Positions 8,879 through 18,653 of a stretch of DNA of 64,000 nucleotides are shown in pieces. The stretch comes from Burkholderiales bacterium GJ-E10 (GTDB taxonomy: Bacteria; Pseudomonadota; Gammaproteobacteria; Burkholderiales; Burkholderiaceae_F). Position numbers and translations under genes: made by a program. Location: the NCBI GenBank assembly GCA_000828975.1, contig AP014683.1, forward strand, positions 2,499,700 to 2,563,699, given 5' to 3'. The stretch's first letter is position 1; every line of letters starts with the position of its first letter. The notes under the pieces were generated by a model that was not told the origin of the DNA, searched no databases, and saw only the letters and a list, made by a program, of their open reading frames with translations.

Positions 8879-10257
8879 GCGCCGCTCCCCAGTTTCTGCG
8901 CCACGGCGCCGATCGATCCCGCACCCATCATGATCACCACGTCGCCCGGGCGCGCCGCGTCCCGGATCGCCTGCGGCAGGGCCTCGACGTCCTCGACGAA
9001 GATCGGCTCGATGCGACCGCCCAGGCGCAAGGCGCGCGCCAGGCTGCGGCCGTCGGCGGCGACCAGCGGCGCCTCGCCGGCGGGATACACCTCGGTGAGG
9101 ACCAGCGCGTCGGCCTGGGAGAGCACGGCAACGAAGTCCTCGAAGCAGTCGCGCGTGCGCGTGTAGCGATGCGGCTGAAAGACGAGCACGATGCGCCGGT
9201 CCGGGAACGCGCCGCGCGCCGCCCGCAAGGTGGCGGCCATCTCGACGGGGTGGTGCCCGTAGTCGTCGATCAGCGTGAAGCTTCCTCCGGCGATCGGGAT
9301 CTCGCCCAGCCGCGCGAACCGGCGGCCCACGCCCTTGAACGCATCGAGCGCCTCCAGGATGTGTTCGTCGGCAACGCCGATCTCCTGCGCGACGGCGATC
9401 GCGGCCAGTGCGTTCCGGACATTGTGTTCGCCGGGGAGATTGAGGCGCACGGCGAGATCGTTCCCCTGCTCGCGCCGCAGCGTGAAGCGCATCCCCACGC
9501 CGTCGGCACGGACGTCGAGCGCCCGGACCTGGGCATCCTCGGCCATCCCATACCCCACGACGGGCTTGGAAACCAGCGGCAGGATCTCGCGCACGCGCGG
9601 ATCGTCCAAGCACAGCACCGCGCGTCCGTAGAACGGCAGGCGGGCCAGGAACTCCAGGAACGCCTGGCGCAGGCGGGCCATGTCGTGGCCATAGGTTTCC
9701 ATGTGATCGTTGTCGATGTTGGTCACGACGGAGATCACCGGAGACAGGTGCAGAAAGCTCGCGTCGGACTCGTCCGCCTCGACGACGATGTACTCACCCG
9801 AACCCAGGCGCGCATTGGCGCCGGCAGAATTGAGCCGGCCGCCGATCACGAACGTCGGGTCGAGACCGCCTGCGGCGAGCACGCTGGCCACCAGGCTCGT
9901 GGTGGTGGTCTTGCCGTGGGTTCCGGCGATTGCGATGCCCTGCTTCAGGCGCATCAGTTCCGCCAGCATCTCCGCCCGCGGCACCACCGGGATGCGGTGC
10001 GCACGCGCGGCGGCCACCTCCGGGTTGTCGTTGCGGATCGCCGACGAGATGACCACGACGTCGGCGCCGGCGATGTTTTCCGCGGCATGGCCGGTGCAGA
10101 TCCGCACGCCGAGCGATTCGAGGCGCCGCGTCACCGCGCCGGGGTTGGCGTCGGAGCCACTCACGATGTAGCCGAGGTTGCGGAGCACCTCCGCGATGCC
10201 GCTCATGCCGGAACCGCCGACACCGACGAAATGAATGTGATGGATGACGTGTTTCAT
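8875..10257 (-). CDS. murC: UDP-N-acetylmuramate--L-alanine ligase MurC
   Basis: Cytoplasmic Mur ligase that adds L-Ala to UDP-MurNAc. 460 residues, the standard length. The N-terminal UDP-binding loop is [17 protein letters not shown] (about 9-25), the ATP loop GTHGKTTTT (about 113-121), then [10 protein letters not shown], and the C-terminal ligase motif DDYGHHPVE. The ATG at 10257 overlaps the murG stop (ATGA), and its own stop overlaps ddl, so synthesis is coupled on both sides. Confidence 0.98.
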   Translation of the reverse strand: MKHVIHHIHFVGVGGSGMSGIAEVLRNLGYIVSGSDANPGAVTRRLESLGVRICTGHAAENIAGADVVVISSAIRNDNPEVAAARAHRIPVVPRAEMLAELMRLKQGIAIAGTHGKTTTTSLVASVLAAGGLDPTFVIGGRLNSAGANARLGSGEYIVVEADESDASFLHLSPVISVVTNIDNDHMETYGHDMARLRQAFLEFLARLPFYGRAVLCLDDPRVREILPLVSKPVVGYGMAEDAQVRALDVRADGVGMRFTLRREQGNDLAVRLNLPGEHNVRNALAAIAVAQEIGVADEHILEALDAFKGVGRRFARLGEIPIAGGSFTLIDDYGHHPVEMAATLRAARGAFPDRRIVLVFQPHRYTRTRDCFEDFVAVLSQADALVLTEVYPAGEAPLVAADGRSLARALRLGGRIEPIFVEDVEALPQAIRDAARPGDVVIMMGAGSIGAVAQKLGSGA

Positions 10258-11399
10258 CGCGATTTTTCCAAAGCGCCGGCAAGTCGTTCGATTTCATCGG
10301 CGGCGGTTTCGGTGGCATGGGGCTTGCCCAAGGTGCGGGCGCGCTGCGCCATCTGCGCGAGGCTCGCCCGATCGAGCTCTTCCAGGATCCGGGCCAGCGA
10401 CCGATCGTTGAAGCCCGACTGCGGCAGATGGATCGCCGCGCCATGCCCGGCAAGGAATTCGGCGTTGTCGCGCTGGTGCGATGTCGTCGATGCGAGAAAC
10501 GGCACGAGGACGGACGCCACGCCCGCCGCGCACAATTCCGACACCGTGACCGCGCCGGCGCGGCACAGCACCAGGTCGGCCTGCGCGTAGCGGGCCGCCA
10601 CATCGTCCAGAAACGGGACCACCTCGGCCTCGACTCCGGCCTGCGCGTACGCGGCGCGCGTCGCTTCCTCGTTGCGGGCACCGCACTGGTGCAGGACGCG
10701 CGGGCGGTGCATCGGCTCGATCCGCTTCAAAGCGCGCGGCACCGTCTCGTTGAACACCCGCGCACCCAGGCTTCCTCCCATGACCAAGAGCTGGAATGGT
10801 TCGGCAGCCTTCGCCTTGTCGAGATATCGGCCGGCGGGATCCGGGACGGCTGCGATTTCCGCGCGAACGGGCGTGCCGCTCACCCGCGACTTGGCTCCCG
10901 CCAGCTGCGCGGCCGTGCCGTCGAAGCCGCAGAGGACGGTGCGTACGACGGGCACGAAGCGCAGCAGGATGCGCAAGGAAAGCTGGGGCGCCGCGTCGGC
11001 GTTGAGAAACACCAGCGGACGGCGCGTCCATGCTGCCGCCAGCCCCGCGGGAACGGCGATGTAGCCTCCGGTCGTAAACACCACCTGAGGCGCCGTCCGC
11101 CGCAGGATCCGCACGCTGTCGCGCACCGCCTTCGCGAGGTGCAGGGGACCCAGCAACAATTTCCTCAGGCCCTTGCCGCGCACGCTCGAAAACGCGATGG
11201 CATGGAACGGCAGTCCGGCGCGCTCGACCAGGGTCCGTTCCATTCCGGCCTGCGTGCCGAGCCATGCCGTGTTCCAGCCGCGGGCGCGCAAGGCGTCCGC
11301 CACTGCGAGGCCGGGCATGACGTGACCGCCGGTGCCCGCCGCGGCGATCAGCAGCGCCGGGGGCCGGGACACGCCGCGCGAGGGAGCGACGGTGCTCAT
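10254..11399 (-). CDS. murG: Lipid II synthase MurG
   Basis: Glycosyltransferase that moves GlcNAc from UDP-GlcNAc onto lipid I at the inner face of the membrane. 381 residues with the GT-B fold. The N-terminal glycine loop is [16 protein letters not shown] (about 19-34), the second domain has [12 protein letters not shown], and the donor site has [11 protein letters not shown]. The first 14 residues are a variable extension. The ATG at 11399 overlaps the ftsW stop. Confidence 0.97.
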   Translation of the reverse strand: MSTVAPSRGVSRPPALLIAAAGTGGHVMPGLAVADALRARGWNTAWLGTQAGMERTLVERAGLPFHAIAFSSVRGKGLRKLLLGPLHLAKAVRDSVRILRRTAPQVVFTTGGYIAVPAGLAAAWTRRPLVFLNADAAPQLSLRILLRFVPVVRTVLCGFDGTAAQLAGAKSRVSGTPVRAEIAAVPDPAGRYLDKAKAAEPFQLLVMGGSLGARVFNETVPRALKRIEPMHRPRVLHQCGARNEEATRAAYAQAGVEAEVVPFLDDVAARYAQADLVLCRAGAVTVSELCAAGVASVLVPFLASTTSHQRDNAEFLAGHGAAIHLPQSGFNDRSLARILEELDRASLAQMAQRARTLGKPHATETAADEIERLAGALEKSR

Positions 11400-12697
11400 C
11401 CGCGCACCCTCCCGCCGTGCATCAGCACGCGATTTTCGTGATCGACGCGCAGCAGGATCGCCAACGCGATCATCGAACTCATCATCGCCGAGCCGCCGTA
11501 GCTCATCAATGGCAGCGTCAAGCCCTTGGTCGGCAGCAGACCCGTGGCAACGCCCATGTTGATGAAAGCCTGCAGCCCGATCCAGATGCCGATTCCCTGC
11601 GCGACGAGACCGGCGTAGGTCCGCTCCACCGCGACCGCCTGCCGGCCAATTTCGAAGGCGCGTTTGACGATCCAGTAGAACGCGACGATCACCACGAGCA
11701 CACCCGCCAACCCCAGTTCCTCACCAATGACCGCCAGGATGAAGTCGGTGTGGGCTTCGGGAAGGTAGTTGAGCTTTTCGACGCTCGCGCCCAGGCCGAC
11801 GCCGAACCACTCGCCGCGACCGAACGCGATCAAGGAGTGGGTGAGTTGATAGCCGCGGCCGAGGGCATTGTGCTGCGACCAGGGATCGAGATAGGCGAAG
11901 ATCCGTGCCCGCCGCCAGGGACTCGCCCAGATCACCGCGCCGAACGCGGCGACCAGGGCGCCGGCGATCGACGTGAACAATCGGCCGTTGACGCCGCCCA
12001 GGAACAGGATGCCCATGCTGATCGCGACCGTCACGCCGAAGGCGCCCAGGTCGGGCTGCAGGAGCAGCAGCACCCCGACGATCGCCATCACGCCGGCCAT
12101 CGGCGCGAACCCCTTGCGGAAATCATGCATGAAATCCTGCTTGCGCACGGTGAAGTCCGCGGCGTATAGCGCGCAGGCGATCTTCATGAGCTCGGAAGGC
12201 TGCAGGTGTACCCCGCCGTATCCCACCCAGCGCCGCGCACCGAGCGCCCCCTTTCCGACCCCCGGGATCAGGACGATGACCAGCAGCGCCGCCGAGGCCA
12301 GGAAGCACAAGGGTGCCAGCCGCTGCCAATGCGACGCCGGGATCCGATATGCCGCAAGCGCCACCAGCAGGGCGGCGCCGATCGAAAGGACATGGCGGAT
12401 CAGGAAATACACGGGGGTGACGTGATAGCGCGGCGATTCGGCAAGCGGAACCGATGCGGAATAGACCATCACCATGCCGAACAACAGCAATCCGGCGATC
12501 ACGGTGATCAGCGGCCAATCGACGAGGCGCGCGCCGGCCGCCGATTCCGCGTCCCGACCGGCCGGGCGAGCGGAAACCGGACCGAAGCCGGCCAGCGCAA
12601 GCGCTGCATGCCCCGACCCCCGGCGCGGCGCCGCTTCGGGCGCGCCTTCGTTCCGGCGCTTGCCCGCTTGCGAAGCGATCCACCGCGGCAGGATCAT
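11396..12697 (-). CDS. ftsW: Peptidoglycan glycosyltransferase FtsW (SEDS family)
   Basis: Ten-helix SEDS polymerase that, with FtsI, makes septal peptidoglycan from lipid II. 433 residues. A cytoplasmic tail of about 55 residues precedes the first helix (WPLITVIAGLLLFGMVMVY). SEDS signatures are PSELMKI, LLLLQPDLGAFGV, TDFILAVIGEELGLAG and the C-terminal GLTLPLMSYGGSAM. The ATG at 12697 overlaps the murD stop. Confidence 0.97.
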   Translation of the reverse strand: MILPRWIASQAGKRRNEGAPEAAPRRGSGHAALALAGFGPVSARPAGRDAESAAGARLVDWPLITVIAGLLLFGMVMVYSASVPLAESPRYHVTPVYFLIRHVLSIGAALLVALAAYRIPASHWQRLAPLCFLASAALLVIVLIPGVGKGALGARRWVGYGGVHLQPSELMKIACALYAADFTVRKQDFMHDFRKGFAPMAGVMAIVGVLLLLQPDLGAFGVTVAISMGILFLGGVNGRLFTSIAGALVAAFGAVIWASPWRRARIFAYLDPWSQHNALGRGYQLTHSLIAFGRGEWFGVGLGASVEKLNYLPEAHTDFILAVIGEELGLAGVLVVIVAFYWIVKRAFEIGRQAVAVERTYAGLVAQGIGIWIGLQAFINMGVATGLLPTKGLTLPLMSYGGSAMMSSMIALAILLRVDHENRVLMHGGRVRG

Positions 12698-14424
12698 GGC
12701 GTCTCCCGATCCGCGGATGCGGACTCGCCCCCAGCGGCGTCGATCGCCTCGTCCGCCGGTCCGTCGGCGGCGCGCGCGAGCTCCGCCACCGCGGCCGCGA
12801 ACACCTCGGCCCGGTGGGCGTAGTTGCGGAACATGTCGAAGCTCGCACAGGCCGGCGAGAGCAGCACGATGTCGCCGGACCGGGCGAGACCCGCAGCCGC
12901 GCGCACGGCCGCCGGCAGATCTTCCGCCCGGACGCACGCGACACCGGTCTCCCGCACGGCATGTTCGATCTGCGGCGCGTCCCGCCCGATGCAGACCACT
13001 GCGCGCGCCGCCGCACGCACCGCATCGGCCAGCGGCGCGAAACTCTGGCCCTTGCCATCGCCGCCGAGGATCGCGACGATGCGCCGACCGCCGGCAGCCA
13101 GGCCTTCCAGCGCCGCAACGGTCGCGCCGACGTTCGTTCCTTTGCTGTCGTCGACGTATTCCACGCCGTCCACCGTCGCGACCGTCTGGGTGCGATGGGG
13201 TTCGCCCCGGAACGCCTGCAAGGCGCGCAGGGCCGGCGCCAGCGGGCAGCCGACCGCGCGGGCCAGCGCCAAGGCCGCCAATGCGTTCATGGCGTTGTGC
13301 AGACCGCGCACGCCCAGCGCATCGGCCGGCATGAGGCGATGCACATGCAACGGTTCTTCGTCGGAGATCGGCACCGGCGCCGGCGCCACCTCCGCTGCCA
13401 CCGGACCGGCACCGTCCGCGGCCGGAACCGCCGCGGGCTTGCGCCGCCGCCGGACGAGCGGCGCGTCATCGGTGCAGGCCAGCCAAGCCAGTCCCCCCTC
13501 GCGCACGAGGCCGAATTGACCCGGCGCCACCGGTGCATCGGCACCGAAACTCGCGCCCGGCGCGACCACGCCGTCCCGCTTCGACCGCTTCTTCGCGCGC
13601 CTCCCCGCGGGCGCCTCCGATGCCGCGACATCCGGCTCCGCATTCGGCCCCATCCGGCGCACAAACGGATCGTCGCGATTGACCACGGCATAGGTCTCGG
13701 GCGCATAAATGCGCGCCTTCGACGCCGCGTAGTCCTGCATCGATTCGTGCCAGTCGAGGTGATCCTGCGTGACGTTGAGCACGACCGCGGCATCGCAGGC
13801 GAGAGACCGCGTCGAAGCCAGCTGGAAACTGGAGAGTTCCAGGACCCAGTAGGCCGGCAGCGCATCGGCATCGAGCGCGGCGCACAAGGCGTCGAGCGCG
13901 CTGGGGGAAATGTTGCCGGCAACCCCCACGCTGCGCCCCCAGCGCGCGATCATCGCCGCAACCATGCGGGTGGTGGTGGTCTTGCCGTTCGTCCCGGTGA
14001 TGCCGATCAGCTTGGGCGCGTATTCGCGCTCCTGCCGCAGGTGGGCCAACGCCCGGGCGAAGAGTTCGATCTCGCCGACCGTCTCGATGCCGGCGGCGGC
14101 CGCCGCATCCAGCATGGCGCGCAAGGCCGGATCGCGCGGCGACAGGCCCGGGCTCACCGCCAGCAGGCGCACGTCGGTCGCAGGTTCCGCCCCAGGCTCC
14201 GGCCCTGCCATCGCGGCCGCAGACGGCGGCAGTGCGGCCTGGAGCAGTTCGGTTCCGAACGCCGCCTGGCGGAACATCGCCTCGGGCACCGCGGCACGCA
14301 ATGCGTCGCGCATCGGCGGTTGGGCACGGGTGTCGGCCACCTGGACGGCCCAGCCGTCGCGCGCAAGCCAGCGCGCCATCGCCAGCCCGCTCTCCCCCAG
14401 ACCCAGGATCAGTGCGCGTTTCAT
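12694..14424 (-). CDS. murD: UDP-N-acetylmuramoylalanine--D-glutamate ligase MurD
   Basis: Mur ligase that adds D-Glu. The start MKRALILGLGESGLAMARWL, ATP loop GITGTNGKTTTTRM (about 141-154), VLELSSFQLAST and the C-terminal YVDDSKGTNVGAT and ILGGDGKGQ are canonical. At 576 residues it is about 130 longer than E. coli MurD. The extra length is in low-complexity inserts at about 262-295 (with the basic run GRRAKKRSKRD) and 322-358 (RRRRKP then Ala/Pro-rich), plus an enlarged loop near 60-85. They lie between the central catalytic strands and the C-terminal domain, so activity is probably kept. mraY ends four bases before its start. Confidence 0.96.
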   Translation of the reverse strand: MKRALILGLGESGLAMARWLARDGWAVQVADTRAQPPMRDALRAAVPEAMFRQAAFGTELLQAALPPSAAAMAGPEPGAEPATDVRLLAVSPGLSPRDPALRAMLDAAAAAGIETVGEIELFARALAHLRQEREYAPKLIGITGTNGKTTTTRMVAAMIARWGRSVGVAGNISPSALDALCAALDADALPAYWVLELSSFQLASTRSLACDAAVVLNVTQDHLDWHESMQDYAASKARIYAPETYAVVNRDDPFVRRMGPNAEPDVAASEAPAGRRAKKRSKRDGVVAPGASFGADAPVAPGQFGLVREGGLAWLACTDDAPLVRRRRKPAAVPAADGAGPVAAEVAPAPVPISDEEPLHVHRLMPADALGVRGLHNAMNALAALALARAVGCPLAPALRALQAFRGEPHRTQTVATVDGVEYVDDSKGTNVGATVAALEGLAAGGRRIVAILGGDGKGQSFAPLADAVRAAARAVVCIGRDAPQIEHAVRETGVACVRAEDLPAAVRAAAGLARSGDIVLLSPACASFDMFRNYAHRAEVFAAAVAELARAADGPADEAIDAAGGESASADRETP

Positions 14425-14428
14425 CGTC

Positions 14429-15583
14429 TCACCGGATCTTCAAGGTGGAAAGGCCGATCAGCACCAGCATCATGCTGATGATCCAGAACCGCACGACGAC
14501 CTGGGTCTCCTTCCAGCCCGACAGCTCGAAATGATGGTGCAGGGGCGCCATGCGGAAGATGCGCTTGCCGCCGCTCCAGCGGAAATAGGCCACCTGCAGC
14601 ATCACCGATACGGTTTCCGCGACGAACACCCCGCCCATGATGAAAAGAACGATCTCCTGGCGCGTCACCACCGCGATCGTCCCCAGTGCGCCGCCCAGCG
14701 CGAGCGCGCCCACGTCTCCCATGAAGACCTGGGCCGGGTAGGCGTTGAACCAGAGAAACGCGAGGCCGGCGCCGGCGATCGCACCGCAGACCACCACCAG
14801 TTCGCCCGCGCCCGGAACATAGGGGAACAGCAGGTAGTGCGCAAAATCCGCGCGCCCGACGACATAGGCAAACACCCCCAGCGCCGCGCCGATCATCACG
14901 GTCGGCATGATCGCGAGACCGTCGAGGCCGTCGGTCAGATTCACCGCATTGCTCGCACCGACGATCACGAAGTAGGACAGCACCGCGAATCCCACCACCC
15001 CCATCGGATAGGCGAAGTGCTTGAAGAACGGCACGATGAGATCCGAGCGTGCGGGCAGCGCGAGCACGAATCCGTTGGCGACCCACTGATGGGCCAGCGG
15101 CAGCATCTGTGCGCTTGACGGGGCGGCGACCGCGAACGCCAGGTAGACCGATGCGGTGACACCGACCAGCGATTGCCAGAAATATTTCTCGCGTGCGGGC
15201 ATGCCCTTGGGGTCGCGGTGGACCACCTTGCGGTAATCGTCGACCCAGCCGATCGCCCCGAACGCCAGCGTCACCGCAAGCACCACCCAGATGAACCGGT
15301 TGGCCAGATCCGCCCACAGCAACGTGGTGACCGCGATCGACAGCAGGATCAGCGCGCCCCCCATCGTCGGCGTTCCCGACTTGACCAGGTGCGACTGCGG
15401 ACCGTCATCGCGCACGGCCTGACCGAACTTCATCCGGGCGAGCTTGCGGATCACCGCCGGTCCCGCCGCCAATCCGATGATCAGCGAGGTCGCCATCGCC
15501 AGCACGGCGCGCAGCGTCAGATATCCGAACACGTTGAACGCGCGGATATCGTGGGAAAGCCACTGAAACAATTCCTTAAGCAT
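14429..15583 (-). CDS. mraY: Phospho-N-acetylmuramoyl-pentapeptide transferase MraY
   Basis: Ten-helix membrane enzyme that joins UDP-MurNAc-pentapeptide to undecaprenyl phosphate, giving lipid I. 384 residues. Family motifs are [48 protein letters not shown] and the cytoplasmic [12 protein letters not shown]. The ATG at 15583 (MLKELFQWL) is the conserved start and overlaps the last codons of murF by eight bases; longer upstream starts inside murF were not used. Confidence 0.97.
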   Translation of the reverse strand: MLKELFQWLSHDIRAFNVFGYLTLRAVLAMATSLIIGLAAGPAVIRKLARMKFGQAVRDDGPQSHLVKSGTPTMGGALILLSIAVTTLLWADLANRFIWVVLAVTLAFGAIGWVDDYRKVVHRDPKGMPAREKYFWQSLVGVTASVYLAFAVAAPSSAQMLPLAHQWVANGFVLALPARSDLIVPFFKHFAYPMGVVGFAVLSYFVIVGASNAVNLTDGLDGLAIMPTVMIGAALGVFAYVVGRADFAHYLLFPYVPGAGELVVVCGAIAGAGLAFLWFNAYPAQVFMGDVGALALGGALGTIAVVTRQEIVLFIMGGVFVAETVSVMLQVAYFRWSGGKRIFRMAPLHHHFELSGWKETQVVVRFWIISMMLVLIGLSTLKIR

Positions 15584-17069
15584 GCGGATCCGATTCGGCG
15601 GAAAGCGGCGCATCGGGGTGGCCGACAGGACGACCCAGGGCCGCCACCACGCGCTCCATGTGCATGAATCGCGACCCCTTCACCAGGAAGGTCCGGTGGG
15701 CTCCCGTGAGGGCGATCGCCGCGGCATTGAGGTCTTCGACTGCGCCGAAATGCGCCCCGCCCTCGCCAAACGCCGCGACCGCCTCGCGCGCCAGTTCGCC
15801 CAGTGCCAACAGGTGATCGATGCCCCGCGCGCGCGCATACGCGCCGACTTCGCAATGGAATTCCACGCCGCGCGCACCGGTTTCCCCCATGTCGCCCAGG
15901 ATCAGGATCCGCGCGGGGCCTTGCGCGGAGCCGTGGGCCGCGCCACCCGGCTGCCCGGCGAGAAGATCGATCGCCGCGCGCACGGAATCCGGATTGGCGT
16001 TGTAGGAATCGTCGATGATCGTGGCGCCGTTTCGGCCGGCCAGCACCACGCCGCGCCCAGCAACCGGCTGAAACGCCGACAGCCCCCGTTCGATCACTGC
16101 CGGCGCGATGCCGATGGCCAGACCTGCCGCCGCCGCCGCGAGGGCGTTGCGCGCATTGTGTTTGCCGACCGTGGCCAGTTGCGCGGTGATCTCGCCCCAG
16201 GGCGAGGCGACCTCCAGCAGACTGCCGTGTGCGGCGGCACAGATGCGTGCGGCGATCCGCACCCGCGGCCCCCGCGACCGCGCCGCGGCCGCCATCTCGT
16301 CGGCATCCCGGGCAATCGCGAACTCGATCGTCGGCCGTTCCGCGGCAAGTTCGCGCCAGATCGGCGCACAGGCGTCATCGCTCGGGAACACCGCCGTGCC
16401 GCCTTCCGGCAGCCCCGCGATCGCAGCCCCGTTCTCGCGGGCGGTCGCCTCGACGGAATCGAGAAATTCCTGGTGTTCGCGCTGGGCATTGGTCACCAGC
16501 GTCACCGTCGGCCGCGCCCACCGGCAAAGAACGCCGATCTCCCCCGGGTGATTCATCCCCAGTTCCAGCACGACCGCGCGATGGACGGAATCGAGTTCAA
16601 GCAGCATCAGGGGTACGCCGACCTCGTTGTTGCGGTTGCCTCGGGTCGCAAACCAGGCCGGCCGTCCGCCGCGCTCGCCATAGGCGTGCGCCAGGATCGA
16701 GGCGATCATCTGCGTCGTCGTCGTCTTGCCGTTGCTGCCCACGACCGCGATCAGCGGCACCGCGAAGCGGTCGCGCCAATGCGCCGCGATGGCGCCCAGT
16801 GCACGGCGCGTATCGGACACGACGAGTTGCGGCAGGGGCAGCGGCAGCGCCCGCTCCACCAGCAGCGCCGCGGCGCCGCGGCGGCCGGCATCGGCGGCGA
16901 AATCATGGCCGTCGAAGCGGTCGCCGCGCAACGCCACATAGATCGCACCCGGGGAAATGGTCCTCGTGTCGATCGAGACCCCCGTGACGAGGGTTCCGGC
17001 GTCGCCGATGATCTGCGCGGCGAACCCGGCGGATTGCAGCGCTGCGAGCCAGGATTCGAGTCGCATCAT
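15576..17069 (-). CDS. murF: UDP-MurNAc-tripeptide--D-alanyl-D-alanine ligase MurF
   Basis: Mur ligase that attaches the D-Ala-D-Ala dipeptide from Ddl, completing the pentapeptide. 497 residues. N-terminal domain with [20 protein letters not shown] loop [14 protein letters not shown], then [11 protein letters not shown] and the C-terminal [15 protein letters not shown]. The ATG at 17069 overlaps the murE stop; the protein begins MMRLESWLA. It ends with TAA inside the first codons of mraY. Confidence 0.97.
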   Translation of the reverse strand: MMRLESWLAALQSAGFAAQIIGDAGTLVTGVSIDTRTISPGAIYVALRGDRFDGHDFAADAGRRGAAALLVERALPLPLPQLVVSDTRRALGAIAAHWRDRFAVPLIAVVGSNGKTTTTQMIASILAHAYGERGGRPAWFATRGNRNNEVGVPLMLLELDSVHRAVVLELGMNHPGEIGVLCRWARPTVTLVTNAQREHQEFLDSVEATARENGAAIAGLPEGGTAVFPSDDACAPIWRELAAERPTIEFAIARDADEMAAAARSRGPRVRIAARICAAAHGSLLEVASPWGEITAQLATVGKHNARNALAAAAAGLAIGIAPAVIERGLSAFQPVAGRGVVLAGRNGATIIDDSYNANPDSVRAAIDLLAGQPGGAAHGSAQGPARILILGDMGETGARGVEFHCEVGAYARARGIDHLLALGELAREAVAAFGEGGAHFGAVEDLNAAAIALTGAHRTFLVKGSRFMHMERVVAALGRPVGHPDAPLSAESDPHA

Positions 17070-18652
17070 CGGGACCGCCCCGCCACCGAAGTCCGCGCAG
17101 CCAGCGCCACACTCGCTGTTTCGAAATCGGAAAACGGCAGGCGCCGGCCACCGATCTCCTGGTAATCCTCGTGGCCCTTGCCGGCGATCAGGATCACGTC
17201 GCAAGGCTGCGCGTCGCGGATCGCGGCTTCGATCGCGGCCGCGCGATCGACGTCGCGCCACAGCGGCGTCCCCGGCACAACGCCGACGGCGATCTCGTCG
17301 AGAATGCGCGCAGGATCCTCCGCGCGCGGGTTGTCGCTGGTCAACACCACGGCATCGGCGCCGCGCGATGCGGCAGCGCCCATCAACGGGCGCTTGCCGC
17401 GGTCGCGGTCGCCGCCCGCGCCGAACACGATCCGGAGCTGCCCCGAACGCACCTGGGCGAGCGGCCGCAGCGCGTGCAAAGCCTTCGCGATGGCGTCCGG
17501 CGTGTGGGCGTAATCGACCACCACCAAGGGCGCGGCATCGCCGGCGTCGACGAACTGCATGCGGCCGGGCGGAGGGCGCAATCCGCTCAGGGCTTCGGCG
17601 ACGAAGGCCAGGGGCAGTTCGCAGGCCAGCAGCACGCCCGCCACGCCCAGCAGGTTGGCGACGTTGAAGTCCCCGACCAGGGCCGTCGTGACGACCGCAT
17701 CTTCCACGGTCGGCGCCTTGCCCGGCTCCGTGCGCCGGCAGCGGATCCGGAAACGCAGGCCGGCGCCATGGTGCGTGATGTCCTCGGCGCACAGCGAGGC
17801 GGCCAGGCCGTGCATGGCGACATGCTCTTCCCGCGTGCCGAAGCCGGTCACCCGCGAGCCGCGATGCACCAGTTCCGCCGCCGTGCGGCGGCCGAACTCG
17901 TCGTCGAGGTTGAGCACGGCATGCGACAGGGTCGGCCAGTGCAGGAAGCGGCGCTTTGCCGCCGCATACGATTCCATGTCGCCGTGGTAGTCGAGATGAT
18001 CCCGGGTGAGATTGGTGAACAGACCGATGTCGAAGGGCGTGCCATCGATGCGGCGCTGATCGACGCCGATCGAGGAGACTTCCATCGCCACCGCCCGGGC
18101 GCCACCGTCGAGCAGGTCGCGCAGCGTGCGCTGCAGACCGGCGGCGTCGGGTGTGGTGAGCCGGGATCCTTCCGTATGCAGGTCACCCGGAAAGCCGCAA
18201 CCCAGGGTGCCGATCATTCCGCAGCGACGCCCGGCGCGCTCGAGACATTGCGCGATCCACTGGCAACTCGAGGTCTTGCCATTGGTGCCGGTGACGCCCA
18301 CCATCAGCATGCGATCGCCCGGATGGTCGTAGAACTCGGCCGCGATCGCGCCCAGCATGCCGGCGAGCCCGGCCACCGGCAGGCGCCGGTCGCCGACCAG
18401 GGATCCGAAACACGGCTCCGCCGCGGCGCCCGCCAGCGCGGCGTCGGGCGTCTCGTCGACCAGCACGGCGACCGCCCCCTGGGCGAAGGCCTGTTCGATG
18501 TATCGCCGCCCGTCGATGTTGCGGCCGCGCAGCGCCACGAACACGTCCCCCGCCGCCACCGCGCGGCTGTCGATCCGCAGGTGGGCGTCGGCCGACGCGT
18601 ACTGACGCATCCAGTCGGCAACGGCGCGGGGAATCGGTGTCGCGGCGCGCAT
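17066..18652 (-). CDS. murE: UDP-MurNAc-dipeptide--meso-diaminopimelate ligase MurE
   Basis: Mur ligase that adds the third stem residue. 528 residues. It has DSRAVAAGDVFVAL, ATP loop GVTGTNGKTSSCQW, EVSSIGVDQRRIDG and VVDYAHTPDAIAKAL. The substrate motif reads TSDNPRAEDP; DNPR is the signature for meso-diaminopimelate rather than lysine, fitting Gram-negative peptidoglycan. The ATG at 18652 starts one base after the ftsI stop; in-frame codons further upstream lie within ftsI. Confidence 0.97.
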   Translation of the reverse strand: MRAATPIPRAVADWMRQYASADAHLRIDSRAVAAGDVFVALRGRNIDGRRYIEQAFAQGAVAVLVDETPDAALAGAAAEPCFGSLVGDRRLPVAGLAGMLGAIAAEFYDHPGDRMLMVGVTGTNGKTSSCQWIAQCLERAGRRCGMIGTLGCGFPGDLHTEGSRLTTPDAAGLQRTLRDLLDGGARAVAMEVSSIGVDQRRIDGTPFDIGLFTNLTRDHLDYHGDMESYAAAKRRFLHWPTLSHAVLNLDDEFGRRTAAELVHRGSRVTGFGTREEHVAMHGLAASLCAEDITHHGAGLRFRIRCRRTEPGKAPTVEDAVVTTALVGDFNVANLLGVAGVLLACELPLAFVAEALSGLRPPPGRMQFVDAGDAAPLVVVDYAHTPDAIAKALHALRPLAQVRSGQLRIVFGAGGDRDRGKRPLMGAAASRGADAVVLTSDNPRAEDPARILDEIAVGVVPGTPLWRDVDRAAAIEAAIRDAQPCDVILIAGKGHEDYQEIGGRRLPFSDFETASVALAARTSVAGRSR

Positions 18653-18653
18653 G

